Of a stretch of DNA of 57,754 nt, positions 1 to 8,275 are shown one piece after another. Both the position numbers and the translations under genes were made by a program. Within the stretch, counting starts at the first letter, position 1; each line of letters starts with the position of its first letter. The DNA comes from Lachnospiraceae bacterium. Its GTDB lineage: Bacteria; Bacillota; Clostridia; Lachnospirales; Lachnospiraceae. The DNA lies in NCBI GenBank assembly GCA_014804675.1, contig JAAUZH010000024.1, positions 1 through 57,754 of the forward strand, written 5' to 3'. The notes below the pieces were generated by a model that saw nothing but the letters and a program-made list of their open reading frames with translations, had not been told where the DNA came from and searched no databases.

Positions 1-24
1 AATCTGCTCCTTTGCTACTGGCAT
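1..24 (-). CDS. Partial CDS, first 8 codons (probable transposase)
   Basis: On the minus strand ATG at 24-22 starts MPVAKEQI and runs off the left edge. A strong ribosome binding site, AAAGGAG, lies 7 nt upstream, so this is a real gene start. The leading residues resemble the N-terminus of IS256-type transposases of Lachnospiraceae, and the upstream sequence looks like an IS end, but eight residues cannot prove a family. Confidence 0.5.
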
Positions 25-118
25 AAAAACACTCCTTTTCGATAAGAATTTGCATATCCTAATTCTTACCAAAAAGGAGCCATTTATTTCCAAAAACACA
101 AACTTATTTACACTACCT
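1..118 (-). mobile_element. Left-edge end of a probable IS256-like insertion sequence
   Basis: The minus strand shows a transposase-like start (1-24) preceded by about 95 nt of leader that holds an inverted repeat, TAAGAATT (43-50) with AATTCTTA (61-68). The outermost part, around 85-118, reads on the minus strand as GTGTAAATAAGTTTGTG, which resembles terminal repeats of IS256-family elements. The element would end about 7 nt before the stop codon of the next gene (125). The other end, and any target duplication, lie outside the window, so the family is an inference. Confidence 0.4.
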
Positions 119-124
119 TGAAAG

Positions 125-562
125 TTATCGCTCTGATAGATATTTTTGTATTTCATCGGAAGTCAGTTTCCGTGTTTGTGTATTTGCATATTCTTTATAT
201 TCTTCAACAGTAAAAATAGGATTCATGTTTTCACAGGTTTTTTTCTTGTTTTTTTTCAGGTATGATAGTAATTCCTCTTTATTGGAAAAAATTTTATATG
301 AAATCCTGCCATTTTCACTTTTTATTTCATAAATACCACAAGACTTTTTCGTAGTATAATCAGCAGTTCTTAAGTATAATTTTGCAATTTCTAATGACTT
401 AAAAGGAAAATTCCAGCGTTGTAATCCACGATTTGGGTCATGTTCTATGCAAATACATCTTCCACAGGTTCCGCAAATATATTGTGTGTGATTTTCTAAA
501 CATTCAAGAGGGTTTAGCAGTGGGGTTATTCTGCTTTCATTTGTATAACATTCTATACACAT
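125..562 (-). CDS. Small cysteine-rich hypothetical protein (putative Zn ribbon)
   Basis: A 145-aa protein that I do not recognise by name. The first 42 residues hold paired cysteines (CIEC near residue 2, CGTCGRC near residue 30), a layout that suggests a zinc-binding ribbon. The remainder is a mixed Lys/Glu-rich domain ending in LSER. The start at 562 has an AAAGGA motif 8 nt upstream. The stop codon lies only a few bases from the apparent border of the IS-like sequence at 1-118, so the C-terminus may have been altered by the insertion. No operon partner is visible. The function is unknown; nucleic-acid binding is possible from the Cys pairs but is not shown. Confidence 0.7.
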   Translation of the reverse strand: MCIECYTNESRITPLLNPLECLENHTQYICGTCGRCICIEHDPNRGLQRWNFPFKSLEIAKLYLRTADYTTKKSCGIYEIKSENGRISYKIFSNKEELLSYLKKNKKKTCENMNPIFTVEEYKEYANTQTRKLTSDEIQKYLSER

Positions 563-762
563 TTCATTATATTCCTTTATAAATTATTTTAGTTATATTG
601 TTTTTTGTCCAGTAGGTTGGCTGGATATTATGGAACTTCATATCAATCATTTATTCAAGCTGATTTTGAACTAAAATGTAATTTTATTTTATTTTAAATT
701 TATTAAGTATTTAGTTTTAAATTTAGGTAGATAAATTAGAGGATTGAATAACAATGAAAAAG

Positions 763-2049
763 TTATATCAAATCCTTTGTATTCATATTGATAAACCTTG
801 CCTTATATTTTGAGTACATAATCTTTTGTTCGTGATAAAGCCCCGAATAACCGGAAAGCATATAGCTGATTGCAATTGCAAGAATGAAATACCGGGTGCC
901 TGCAAAGCCGAAAAGTTCAAAAGAAATAAGCAATGTAGTAATAGGGCAGTTTGTCACTCCGCAAAATACGGAAGCCATACCAAGGGCTGCACAAAAAGAA
1001 GGGGATATGGAAAAAATATTACCAAAAAGACAGCCTAAAGTAGCTCCTACAAAAAAGGATGGCACGATTTCTCCTCCACGATATCCGGCGCCAAGGGTAA
1101 GGGCAGTAAATATCATTTTTAGTAAAAAGGCATAAGGTACTACATCTCCTAAAAAGGCCCGTTTAATCACGTCGATTCCAGCACCGTTATAATCCCTTGT
1201 ACCCAGAAGAAAACTCAAAGCTGTTATGAAACAGCCTGCAACTACAACACGGATATAAGGATTTGGTAAATATTTTGCATAAAGATCTGCCGTAGTATGA
1301 AGAATCGTACAAAATATAGAGCTTACAAAAGCACATATTAGTGCAAGAAGAGCTATCTTCCAAATACTTTCAACTGATATTGCCGGAATTTTTAAAATAT
1401 GAAAGGATTCCGGGCTGATTCCAAATTCATTGGCAAAAAAAGAAGCGACTAGGGAAGAAATAACACAGGGAAGCAGTGCCACATAATACATGACCCCTAC
1501 TGTAATTACCTCTAAAGGAAAGATTGCTGCTGCCATGGATGTACCGAATAAAGCGGAAAATGCTGCACTCATGCCGCACATGACCATAACCTTCCGATCC
1601 ATTTCATCCAGCTTTAAAACCCTTCCTATTTTGTCTCCAAAGCTTCCTCCAATCTGAAGAGCGGCCCCTTCTCGTCCTGCGGAACCTCCAAATAGATGAG
1701 TAATTACAGTAGAAATAAAAATCAAAGGAGCCATCCGAAAAGGAATGGTGTTTTTTGAATGCACTGTATCTAAAATCCGGTTTGTGCCGGAATCTTTATC
1801 AAAATGAAAATAATGATAAATCCATATAATAAAAAGTCCTCCAATAGGAAGAAAGAGCAACAAAAAATCATGTTTCGCCCTCATTTCATTTGCCCATTCC
1901 ATACAAACACCGAAGGTAGAGCTGAAGAATCCTACGATTACTCCTATAAATAAAGAAAGCACCGTCCATTTCAAAAAAATCTTAAAATGTCTGATACCAT
2001 CGCTTACTGTAGATTTTAATTGTTCTTTTTTAAAGTGATTTAGATTCAT
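763..2049 (-). CDS. ClC-family chloride channel/antiporter
   Basis: A 428-aa polytopic membrane protein. The ClC anion-pathway motif GGSAGREGAA is near residues 121-130; its Glu is the gating glutamate of the family. GGEIVPSFFVGA near residue 325 matches the family's third anion-coordinating segment, and DSGTN replaces the usual GSGIP. I start it at 2049 rather than at the in-frame ATG at 2109: the upstream ATG has no Shine-Dalgarno sequence and sits inside a good promoter (-10 TATAAT at 2101-2106), while 2049 is preceded by AAGG. Known relatives move chloride (some with proton exchange) and are used in volume or acid-stress homeostasis. Whether this one is a channel or an exchanger cannot be read here. 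It is monocistronic on the minus strand. Confidence 0.88.
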   Translation of the reverse strand: MNLNHFKKEQLKSTVSDGIRHFKIFLKWTVLSLFIGVIVGFFSSTFGVCMEWANEMRAKHDFLLLFLPIGGLFIIWIYHYFHFDKDSGTNRILDTVHSKNTIPFRMAPLIFISTVITHLFGGSAGREGAALQIGGSFGDKIGRVLKLDEMDRKVMVMCGMSAAFSALFGTSMAAAIFPLEVITVGVMYYVALLPCVISSLVASFFANEFGISPESFHILKIPAISVESIWKIALLALICAFVSSIFCTILHTTADLYAKYLPNPYIRVVVAGCFITALSFLLGTRDYNGAGIDVIKRAFLGDVVPYAFLLKMIFTALTLGAGYRGGEIVPSFFVGATLGCLFGNIFSISPSFCAALGMASVFCGVTNCPITTLLISFELFGFAGTRYFILAIAISYMLSGYSGLYHEQKIMYSKYKARFINMNTKDLI

Positions 2050-2100
2050 GTAATTTTTACCTTGTTTTCCAGTTGATTTTGTATTTTTTAAATCAATTTT

Positions 2101-2128
2101 ATTATACATAAATATTTGGAAAATGCAA
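2101..2128 (-). promoter_or_regulatory. Sigma-70-type promoter of the ClC gene
   Basis: On the minus strand TTGCAT (2128-2123) and TATAAT (2106-2101) are separated by 16 nt. The -10 box overlaps the first possible ATG of the ClC frame, which argues for translation starting downstream at 2049. Confidence 0.65.
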
Positions 2129-2168
2129 TAAAAACAGCCGTTTTGACAAATAAACGACTGTTTTTATT
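2127..2168 (-). terminator. Terminator hairpin downstream of the decayed chemoreceptor
   Basis: Arms 2127-2143 and 2152-2168 pair over 16 of 17 positions around an 8-nt loop. The A-rich/T-rich outer stem provides a U-run on either strand. It lies just beyond the stop of the minus-strand chemoreceptor remnant and overlaps the -35 of the ClC promoter. Confidence 0.7.
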
Positions 2169-2181
2169 GTGGTTTTAATCT

Positions 2182-2810
2182 TTATGCATCTACTAATTCT
2201 TCTATCATAGAATTGATATTTTCAACCTGCTCGGATACTGCAAGAACCTCTTCGCTGTTGCTTTGCACTATATTTGCAATATTTGTGAATTCTTTATTTC
2301 CTGTCCATTAGATGTAGAAATTTCAACTAATTCATTAGAAAGACAATCCAAATCTTCTGAGCTGGTTTCTAATAGGCTTTCACTAATAGCGGAAAGCTCT
2401 TGTATAGAAGCACTTTCAGTTTGTGAGGATTCTACCAATGCATTGCTTGCTTTTCCTAAATTATTTGATATGTATGTTACCTTATTTAATACATTTTGTA
2501 CTCGCTCATTATTTTTTTCCAGTTCGTCTTTTTTTTGCATCCAAAAGGAAATGTTCAACCATGTAAGTAAAGATAAAAATAAAAGATAAAGACAATACTA
2601 TTACAATAATTGTAGTCATTACTATTTTTGTATCAAGAAGAAATCCGGAAACTATGGTAAATAAAAACCGATTGCCATGTAAAGAATACAAAAAAGATTA
2701 AAAATGATCAGTGCAAGCCAGCTAATTTGTGGATAAAATCCCTGTAATTTATTTACAGTATATCCAATTTTCGCAAACATACAGGTTCCAGGTATAAGAA
2801 TCAGAACCAT
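2182..2810 (-). pseudogene. Decayed methyl-accepting chemotaxis-like protein
   Basis: Three consecutive open segments in different frames together read as one protein: a hydrophobic N-terminal part (start ATG at 2810 with AAGG upstream), a second transmembrane segment (around 2691-2540), then a Ser/Glu-rich coiled coil of the chemoreceptor type (around 2530-2290) and a C-terminal tail ending at 2182. The frame is lost near 2660-2680, again at a run of eight T (2529-2536), and again near 2280. The conserved chemoreceptor hairpin tip (EAARAGE-type) is absent, so an internal deletion is also likely. Repairing the A8/T8 tract joins parts 2 and 3 smoothly. It is probably non-functional; homopolymer sequencing error could explain one break but not all. 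Confidence 0.7.
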
Positions 2811-2848
2811 TATATATACCTTATTGATAAAAATTTTCAAAAATACTA

Positions 2849-2877
2849 TTGACTTTTTTTGCACCTAATCATATATT
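2849..2877 (+). promoter_or_regulatory. feo operon promoter
   Basis: TTGACT (2849-2854) and TATATT (2872-2877) with 17-nt spacing. It lies upstream of the feoA-feoA-feoB genes and just before a Fur-like palindrome. Confidence 0.7.
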
Positions 2878-2885
2878 ATAAGTGT

Positions 2886-2906
2886 AAATGAAAGTCATTA
2901 TCATTT
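2886..2906 (+). promoter_or_regulatory. Fur-type operator (iron box)
   Basis: AAATGA and TCATTT arms bound an A/T-rich centre containing TGAAAGTCATTATCA, close to the classical Fur box built on TGATAAT/ATTATCA. It sits just downstream of the -10 element, where a bound repressor would block transcription of the iron-uptake operon when iron is sufficient. Fur versus another iron regulator cannot be decided from sequence alone. Confidence 0.7.
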
Positions 2907-2971
2907 AAGAAATACATAAGTAGCAGCTAAACACATATCCACAAGCCTACAAAGAGAAAGAAGATGATCAA

Positions 2972-3181
2972 ATGCCCTTAACGATGGCCAAACTAGGAGA
3001 AGTCAATTACATAAAGAGAGTTGGCGGAAAAGAAGAAACACGCAAGTTTTTAGAGAATCTTGGATTTGTAACAGGGAGTATGGTGGTAATTGTTTCCCAG
3101 ATAGGAGGAAATATGATTGTAAATGTGAAGGATTCAAGAGTTGCTATCAATAAAGATATGGCAAGTAAGATCATAATTTAA
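2972..3181 (+). CDS. feoA: FeoA-domain protein (first copy)
   Basis: A 69-aa SH3-like FeoA protein. The family motif NLGFVTGSMVVIVSQIGGN and the ending SRVAINKDMASKI are typical. FeoA is a small cytosolic partner that assists FeoB in ferrous iron uptake. This is the first gene after the Fur-boxed promoter; a second, divergent FeoA follows 14 nt downstream, an arrangement common in clostridia. The start at 2972 has a purine-rich GAAG motif upstream. An alternative ATG at 2984 (MAKLGEV) has no better ribosome binding site. Confidence 0.9.
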   Translation: MPLTMAKLGEVNYIKRVGGKEETRKFLENLGFVTGSMVVIVSQIGGNMIVNVKDSRVAINKDMASKIII

Positions 3182-3195
3182 GAAAGGAAAGAAAA

Positions 3196-3417
3196 ATGGG
3201 AACTTTAAAGGAAGTAAAATGTGGAGAAACAGTTACTGTTTCAAAAATCAATGGTAGTGGTGCCATAAAAAAAAGAATTATGGATATGGGAATTACAAAA
3301 GGGGTAGATATTTTTGTAAGAAAAGTAGCGCCTTTAGGTGATCCTGTAGAAATAACAGTTAGAGGTTATGAGCTTTCTTTAAGAAAAGCCGATGCTGAAA
3401 TGATAGAGGTTCAGTAA
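3196..3417 (+). CDS. feoA: FeoA-domain protein (second copy)
   Basis: A 73-aa FeoA domain with MDMGITKGVDIFVRKVAPL and DPVEITVRGYELSLRK, the hallmark C-terminal strand pair of FeoA. AGAAAGGAAAG precedes the start. It is only weakly similar to the first copy, so the two probably have separate roles around FeoB (binding the cytosolic domain or regulating GTPase activity) rather than being redundant duplicates. It is cotranscribed with feoB, which begins 73 nt downstream. Confidence 0.92.
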   Translation: MGTLKEVKCGETVTVSKINGSGAIKKRIMDMGITKGVDIFVRKVAPLGDPVEITVRGYELSLRKADAEMIEVQ

Positions 3418-3490
3418 TTTATTATTAAGGGAGTAATGAAAAAATATAGGAATTCATAGCTGCCATTGCAGCGGAAAAGAGAGGAGAAAC

Positions 3491-5734
3491 ATGTCAGTAA
3501 AAATTGCACTTGCAGGTAATCCAAACTGCGGTAAAACAACATTATTTAATGCTTTGACCGGATCAAATCAGTTTGTTGGAAACTGGCCCGGAGTTACAGT
3601 AGAAAAAAAAGAAGGAAAACTAAAGGGAAATAAAGATGTAATTATCATGGATTTGCCGGGAATTTATTCTTTATCCCCTTATACGTTAGAAGAAGTAGTG
3701 GCAAGAAATTATTTAATTGGTGAAAAGCCTGATGCTATCTTAAATATTGTAGACGGAACTAATATAGAAAGAAACTTGTATTTAAGCACACAGCTTATGG
3801 AATTGGGAATTCCGGTTGTTATGGCTGTAAATATGATAGATGTTGTCAATAAAAATGGCGATAAAATTCATATTAAAAAGCTTTCTGAAAAATTAGGCTG
3901 CCAGGTTGTGGAGATTTCTGCTTTAAAGGGTGAAGGAATCAAAGAAGCTGCAGAAATGGTAGTGAAGGTAGCAAAGGAAAAGAAGAGCGATTCTATCGTA
4001 CATAAGTTTTCTGATAATGTGGAAGAAGTTCTTAATAATATTGAAGAAAAGCTTGATAATACAATACCGGAAGAACAGAAACGTTTCTTTGCCATTAAAT
4101 TACTGGAACGTGATGATAAGATTAAATCTCAAATGAAGAAGGTTCCTGATGTAACAAGTGAAATTGAAAAGATTGAAAAAGAAATGGATGATGATGCAGA
4201 AAGCATTATTACTAATGAAAGATATGTATATATATCTTCCATTATAAAAGATTGCTATACAAGGAAAAGCAAAGAAAAGTTATCTGTTTCCGATAAAATT
4301 GATAGAATTGTAACAAATAGATTTTTAGCGCTTCCTATTTTTGCAATCGTAATGTTCATTGTTTATTATATATCTGTAACAACTGTTGGTGATATTGTTA
4401 CAGTCTGGGCAAATGATGGAGTATTTGGAGACGGATGGCACTTATTTGGAATCGGTACTGCAGACTTTGAAGAAGCAGCTGAATTAGATGAAGAAGCAGA
4501 TCCTGCTGATTATGGTATATGGGTACCGGGTATTCCCGTATTACTTGAAGATGTTCTGGATAATGTTGGATGTTCAGATTGGTTGAGCAGTCTTATTTTA
4601 GACGGTATTATAGCCGGTGTAGGAGCTGTACTCGGATTTGTTCCACAGATGCTTGTTTTGTTTCTTTTCCTTGCATTTTTGGAAAGCTGTGGATATATGG
4701 CAAGAATTGCCTTTATTATGGATAGGATTTTTAGAAAATTCGGACTTTCCGGAAAATCCTTTATTCCTATGTTAATTGGTAGTGGATGTGGTGTTCCTGG
4801 AATCATGGCATCCAGAACCATTGAAAATGACAGAGACCGGAAAATGACTATTATGACCACAACTTTTGTTCCATGTGGAGCAAAGCTTCCGATTATCGCA
4901 TTGATTGCAGGAGCATTGTTCAACAATGCAGGCTGGGTAGCATTTAGTGCTTATATGGTAGGAATTGCTGCAATTATCTGTTCCGGTATTATTTTAAAGA
5001 AAACAAAAATGTTTGCAGGAGAACCGGCGCCCTTTGTTATGGAATTGCCTGCATACCATATGCCTACTGTAGGTAATGTGCTTAGAAGCATGTGGGAAAG
5101 AGGATGGTCCTTTATTAGAAAAGCCGGAAGCATCATTTTATTATCAACAATTGTACTTTGGTTTTTACAAGGATTTGGCTGGGTTGAAGGTTCCTTCAGA
5201 CTGTTGGAAGCAGAAGAACTCAATAATAGTATTTTAGCATCTATCGGTAATGTAATTGCACCAATTTTTGTACCTCTTGGCTGGGGTGATTGGAAGATGG
5301 CAGTAGCAGCAGTAACCGGATTAATAGCAAAAGAAAATGTAGTAGGAACTTTTGGTGTCCTTTTTGGATTTGCAGAGGTTGCAGAAGATGGAGCAGAAAT
5401 CTGGGGTACTCTTGCAAACAGCATGACTGCTATAGCAGCTTATTCCTTCCTGGTATTTAACTTATTATGCGCACCTTGCTTTGCAGCAATGGGAGCTATT
5501 AAACGTGAAATGAACAATGCAAAATGGTTCTGGTTTGCAATTGGTTATCAGACTGGATTAGCATATTTGGTTTCTTTATGTATCTATCAGATTGGTGCAC
5601 TGATTACATCAGGAGCTTTTGGAATCTTTACAGTAATTGCATTTATTATAGTAATTGGTTTCCTTTATATGTTATTCAGACCATATAAGGAAAGCAATAC
5701 ACTGGAAGTAAAAGAATTAGCAAAGGTTAATTAA
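3491..5734 (+). CDS. feoB: Ferrous iron transporter FeoB
   Basis: A 747-aa GTP-gated ferrous iron permease of the inner membrane. The N-terminal G domain has GNPNCGKTT (residues ~8-16), DLPGIYSL (G3, ~54) and NMID (G4, ~113). A helical spacer of ~100 residues follows. The membrane half has the two Gate motifs, the first containing GSGCGVPGIMASR and the second LLCAPCFAAMGAI, each with the conserved Cys. Length is normal for the family. An acidic loop (AADFEEAAELDEEAD type, near residue 325) faces outside and could gather cations. It is the core of the operon that also encodes two FeoA, a Fur-like protein and a Cys-rich peptide. Confidence 0.97.
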   Translation: MSVKIALAGNPNCGKTTLFNALTGSNQFVGNWPGVTVEKKEGKLKGNKDVIIMDLPGIYSLSPYTLEEVVARNYLIGEKPDAILNIVDGTNIERNLYLSTQLMELGIPVVMAVNMIDVVNKNGDKIHIKKLSEKLGCQVVEISALKGEGIKEAAEMVVKVAKEKKSDSIVHKFSDNVEEVLNNIEEKLDNTIPEEQKRFFAIKLLERDDKIKSQMKKVPDVTSEIEKIEKEMDDDAESIITNERYVYISSIIKDCYTRKSKEKLSVSDKIDRIVTNRFLALPIFAIVMFIVYYISVTTVGDIVTVWANDGVFGDGWHLFGIGTADFEEAAELDEEADPADYGIWVPGIPVLLEDVLDNVGCSDWLSSLILDGIIAGVGAVLGFVPQMLVLFLFLAFLESCGYMARIAFIMDRIFRKFGLSGKSFIPMLIGSGCGVPGIMASRTIENDRDRKMTIMTTTFVPCGAKLPIIALIAGALFNNAGWVAFSAYMVGIAAIICSGIILKKTKMFAGEPAPFVMELPAYHMPTVGNVLRSMWERGWSFIRKAGSIILLSTIVLWFLQGFGWVEGSFRLLEAEELNNSILASIGNVIAPIFVPLGWGDWKMAVAAVTGLIAKENVVGTFGVLFGFAEVAEDGAEIWGTLANSMTAIAAYSFLVFNLLCAPCFAAMGAIKREMNNAKWFWFAIGYQTGLAYLVSLCIYQIGALITSGAFGIFTVIAFIIVIGFLYMLFRPYKESNTLEVKELAKVN

Positions 5735-5792
5735 GTATAAGATTTCTACACATACTGTTTATTGTTGATTGACAAAAGGAAGGGAAGCATAT

Positions 5793-6260
5793 ATGGTAGA
5801 AGAAAAAAGCAGCATAAGCCATATGGAATATATCAAGTCACAAAAACAGGCAATGCTTACTATATTAAAAGAAAAAGGGTATCGCATTACCAGTCAGAGA
5901 AGACTTTTGATTGATATCATTTTTGATGAGGAATGTACCTGCTGTAAGGAAATTTACTATAAGGCTCATAAAAGAGATCAAACCATTGGAATTGCTACTG
6001 TATACCGGATGCTGAATACTTTGGAAGAAATTGGTGCAATTGACAGAAGAAATCTTTATAAATTGTCCTGTGGCGGTAAATGCAATGATTATGAAAGCTG
6101 TATTGTTTTACTTGAAAATAAGCAGGAAATAGTCTTATCTAATGATGAATGGAAAGATATCATATCAGAAGGATTAAAGGCAAAAGGTTATATTACAGAT
6201 GAAGTGGTAGAAACAGTTACTTTGCTTGATAAGGTATGTATGTCAAAAGCATGTTGTTAG
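5793..6260 (+). CDS. Atypical Fur-like transcriptional regulator of the feo operon
   Basis: A 155-aa protein whose first ~95 residues are a Fur winged helix (GYRITSQRRLLIDII, then IGIATVYRMLNTLEEIGAI, the recognition helix). The usual metal-sensing block with HHHF/HxH and CxxC pairs is missing; instead there are ECTCC (near 38-42), LSCGGKC and a C-terminal CMSKACC. The start is ATG 5793 after GGAAGGGAAGC; an in-frame TTG at 5769 would swallow that ribosome binding site. As the fourth gene of the feo operon it is well placed for feedback control. I infer that it senses something through cysteines or acts without classical metal sites. Not a canonical Fur, Zur or PerR. Confidence 0.8.
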   Translation: MVEEKSSISHMEYIKSQKQAMLTILKEKGYRITSQRRLLIDIIFDEECTCCKEIYYKAHKRDQTIGIATVYRMLNTLEEIGAIDRRNLYKLSCGGKCNDYESCIVLLENKQEIVLSNDEWKDIISEGLKAKGYITDEVVETVTLLDKVCMSKACC

Positions 6261-6274
6261 AAGAAGGTGAAAAT

Positions 6275-6445
6275 ATGGCAGATATCGTAATTTTAACCGT
6301 AATGGGTTTATGTGTTTTCTTCATTATTCGCAGCTTTGTAAAGAAAGCAAAAAGTAAAGAATTAGGTTGTGGATGTGACTGCAGTGGTTGCAGCGGTTGT
6401 ATAAATAGCTGTAGTAGTTCAAAAAATTCTGTTGTAAAAGAGTAA
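6275..6445 (+). CDS. FeoB-associated Cys-rich membrane protein
   Basis: A 56-aa peptide with one N-terminal transmembrane helix (residues ~3-20), a basic segment (KKAKSK) and a cysteine cluster GCGCDCSGCSGC. This is the pattern of the FeoB-associated Cys-rich membrane family, found next to feoB in clostridia. AGAAGGTGA precedes ATG 6275, which is a far better start than an in-frame ATG at 6236 inside the upstream gene. It probably sits beside FeoB in the membrane and handles or binds iron on the cytosolic side; the biochemical role is not established. It is the last gene of the operon, followed by a terminator. Confidence 0.88.
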   Translation: MADIVILTVMGLCVFFIIRSFVKKAKSKELGCGCDCSGCSGCINSCSSSKNSVVKE

Positions 6446-6457
6446 TGATAGAGTAAA

Positions 6458-6510
6458 AATATTCGGTAAATGTAAAAAAACATCTTTTTTACTACCGAAT
6501 ATTTTTCTTT
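6458..6510 (+). terminator. Terminator of the feo operon
   Basis: Arms AATATTCGGTA (6458-6468) and TACCGAATATT (6493-6503) close an inner GTAAAAAA/TTTTTTAC stem, followed by a T-rich tail. Confidence 0.85.
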
Positions 6511-6722
6511 TTCTAAAATCTGGCAAAAAGAGCAAAAAAAATAAGGTAAAAATTGTACATATTTTTTATATAAAAAATCATAATTTTTAGTAATTTTTAA
6601 TAAAAATGCTAAAAATGAATAAATTTTTACCAAAAATGATAAATTTGGGCTTTCAAATCCAATGAATATAGTTTATAATAGGATAAGAAAGAAAAAAAAA
6701 TAAAAAATATAAGGAGGTTCAG

Positions 6723-7097
6723 ATGGCGGAATTTGGTTTAACAAAAAGCGAAGAAGTCGTTATGAAATGCATTTGGAATAGTGAGGTAGAATTAGCTTTA
6801 TCCGATGTAACAGCAAATGTAAACAATGATTTTGGTAAGGATTGGAAGCCACAGACAGTTTCTACATTCCTTGCAAGATTGGTAAGAAAGGAATATTTAA
6901 GCTTTTACAGAAAAGGCAGATATTTCTTCTATCAGCCTCTTGTAAAAGAAAAAGATTATAAGAGAGATCTTATGAAGGAATTCATCAGATTCTGGGATGA
7001 AGGAAATGTAAGCACTTTCATTGATGACTTATGCAGCCAGAAGATTTTATCTAAAAAAGACATTAAAGAATTAAAAGAAAAAGTAGAAAAAATGTAA
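6723..7097 (+). CDS. BlaI/MecI/CopY-family transcriptional repressor
   Basis: A 124-aa winged-helix repressor. LTKSEEVVMKCIW starts the domain and PQTVSTFLARLVRKEYLSF is the recognition helix region; FYRKGRYFFYQPLV is the wing, all as in BlaI/MecI/CopY. The C-terminal part (EFIRFWDEGNVSTFIDDL) is the usual dimerisation helix. AAGGAGG lies 6 nt before the start and a TATAAT sits about 50 nt upstream. No BlaR-type protease, beta-lactamase or copper exporter is adjacent, so the target is unknown; stand-alone copies of this family are common in Lachnospiraceae. Confidence 0.9.
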   Translation: MAEFGLTKSEEVVMKCIWNSEVELALSDVTANVNNDFGKDWKPQTVSTFLARLVRKEYLSFYRKGRYFFYQPLVKEKDYKRDLMKEFIRFWDEGNVSTFIDDLCSQKILSKKDIKELKEKVEKM

Positions 7098-7102
7098 TAA
7101 CA

Positions 7103-7145
7103 AAATAGAATCGGAAAAGATATTCTTTTCCGATTCTATTTTTCT
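7103..7145. terminator. Bidirectional terminator between the BlaI gene and murG
   Basis: A 17-bp stem (7103-7119 with 7125-7141) with a 5-nt loop and T/A runs on both flanks lies between convergent genes. Confidence 0.9.
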
Positions 7146-7146
7146 T

Positions 7147-8226
7147 TTATGATTCTACTTTTTGTCTACATACATTTTCTATAAGTCCGGTTATAGTCTG
7201 GATAGAATTAAGCTGATTGCTGCGGTTCATGGAATCGATGTAGGTCTGTCTCATAAAAAACAATTCATGTACTTTTTCCACCAAAAGAGTTTCAGTAATA
7301 TCGTCTTCTTCCAATACGATACTAAAGCCTTGGGATTCAAAGGATTTGGCATTTAATATTTGATCTCCCCTGCTTCCTCCTCTTCCCAATGGAATCAAAA
7401 GATTTGGCTTTTTTAAAGCAAGTAATTCACAAATAGCATTAGCGCCTGCACGGCTGATTACTAAATCTGCCATGGCAAAAATATCTTTTAGCTCTCCTTT
7501 TAAATATTCAAATTGTTTATATCCCTTTGTATTTAACAAAAGATTATCCATTTTTTCTTTGCCACATATATGAACTACTTGAAAATCCTTTAGCAGTTCG
7601 GGAAGAGCATCCCTTACTACTTTATTTACATTTGCAGCTCCAAGACTTCCTCCTATGACCATAATAACCGGTTTATTGGCGGTAAAGCCGCATAAATCAA
7701 GGGCAGCAATCTTATTCCCTTTTCTTAGTTCTTCCCGGATAGGGGAACCCGTTAACATAGCTTTATCTTCTGGAAGTTCTTTTAAGGTTTCCGGAAAGTT
7801 ACAGCATACGACCTCTGCTACCGGAATACAAAGTTTGTTGGCAAGACCGGGAGTCATATCTGATTCATGGATAATAGTTGGAATTTTCCGACTGGCAGCA
7901 GCCCTTACTACAGGTACAGATACGAAGCCGCCCTTTGAAAATACAATATCAGGCTTGATATTCTTTAATATTTTCCGGGCTTCCCCAAATCCTTTCATAA
8001 CACGGAAAGGATCAGAAAAGTTTTTGGGATCAAAATAGCGGCGTAATTTTCCTGTGGAAATACCATAATATGGAATATCAAAATCCTCAATCAATCTTTT
8101 TTCAATTCCGTCATAAGAGCCGATATAATGTATGTCATATCCAAGCTCTCTTAATCTGGGAATCAAAGCAATATTTGGTGTTACATGACCGGCAGTGCCG
8201 CCGCCTGTTAATACGATTCTTTTCAT
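7147..8226 (-). CDS. murG: UDP-GlcNAc:lipid I N-acetylglucosaminyltransferase MurG
   Basis: A 359-aa membrane-associated GT28 glycosyltransferase that makes lipid II from lipid I in peptidoglycan synthesis. The N-terminal donor-binding loop VLTGGGTAGHVTPN (residues ~5-18), the second G loop MVIGGSLGAANVN and the acceptor/UDP site ISRAGANAICELLALKKPNLLIPL are intact. I start at 8226 because GTGGAGG lies 5 nt upstream; the in-frame ATG at 8244 overlaps that site. It lies outside any dcw cell-division cluster, unlike the textbook location; here the next gene upstream encodes a TSCPD protein. Confidence 0.95.
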   Translation of the reverse strand: MKRIVLTGGGTAGHVTPNIALIPRLRELGYDIHYIGSYDGIEKRLIEDFDIPYYGISTGKLRRYFDPKNFSDPFRVMKGFGEARKILKNIKPDIVFSKGGFVSVPVVRAAASRKIPTIIHESDMTPGLANKLCIPVAEVVCCNFPETLKELPEDKAMLTGSPIREELRKGNKIAALDLCGFTANKPVIMVIGGSLGAANVNKVVRDALPELLKDFQVVHICGKEKMDNLLLNTKGYKQFEYLKGELKDIFAMADLVISRAGANAICELLALKKPNLLIPLGRGGSRGDQILNAKSFESQGFSIVLEEDDITETLLVEKVHELFFMRQTYIDSMNRSNQLNSIQTITGLIENVCRQKVES

Positions 8227-8275
8227 AAAGCCTCCACTATTCATGAAAGTATCTAAGTATTTTTCTATTATTCAT

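Noticed and set aside
826..1135. Open frames on the plus strand opposite the ClC gene
   Set aside because: They lack ribosome binding sites and mirror the coding constraint of the ClC gene; the minus-strand protein has clear family motifs.
4510..5424. Two long frames antisense to feoB
   Set aside because: Low-complexity Ser/Ile/Pro-rich products with no start signals, explained by the feoB codons.
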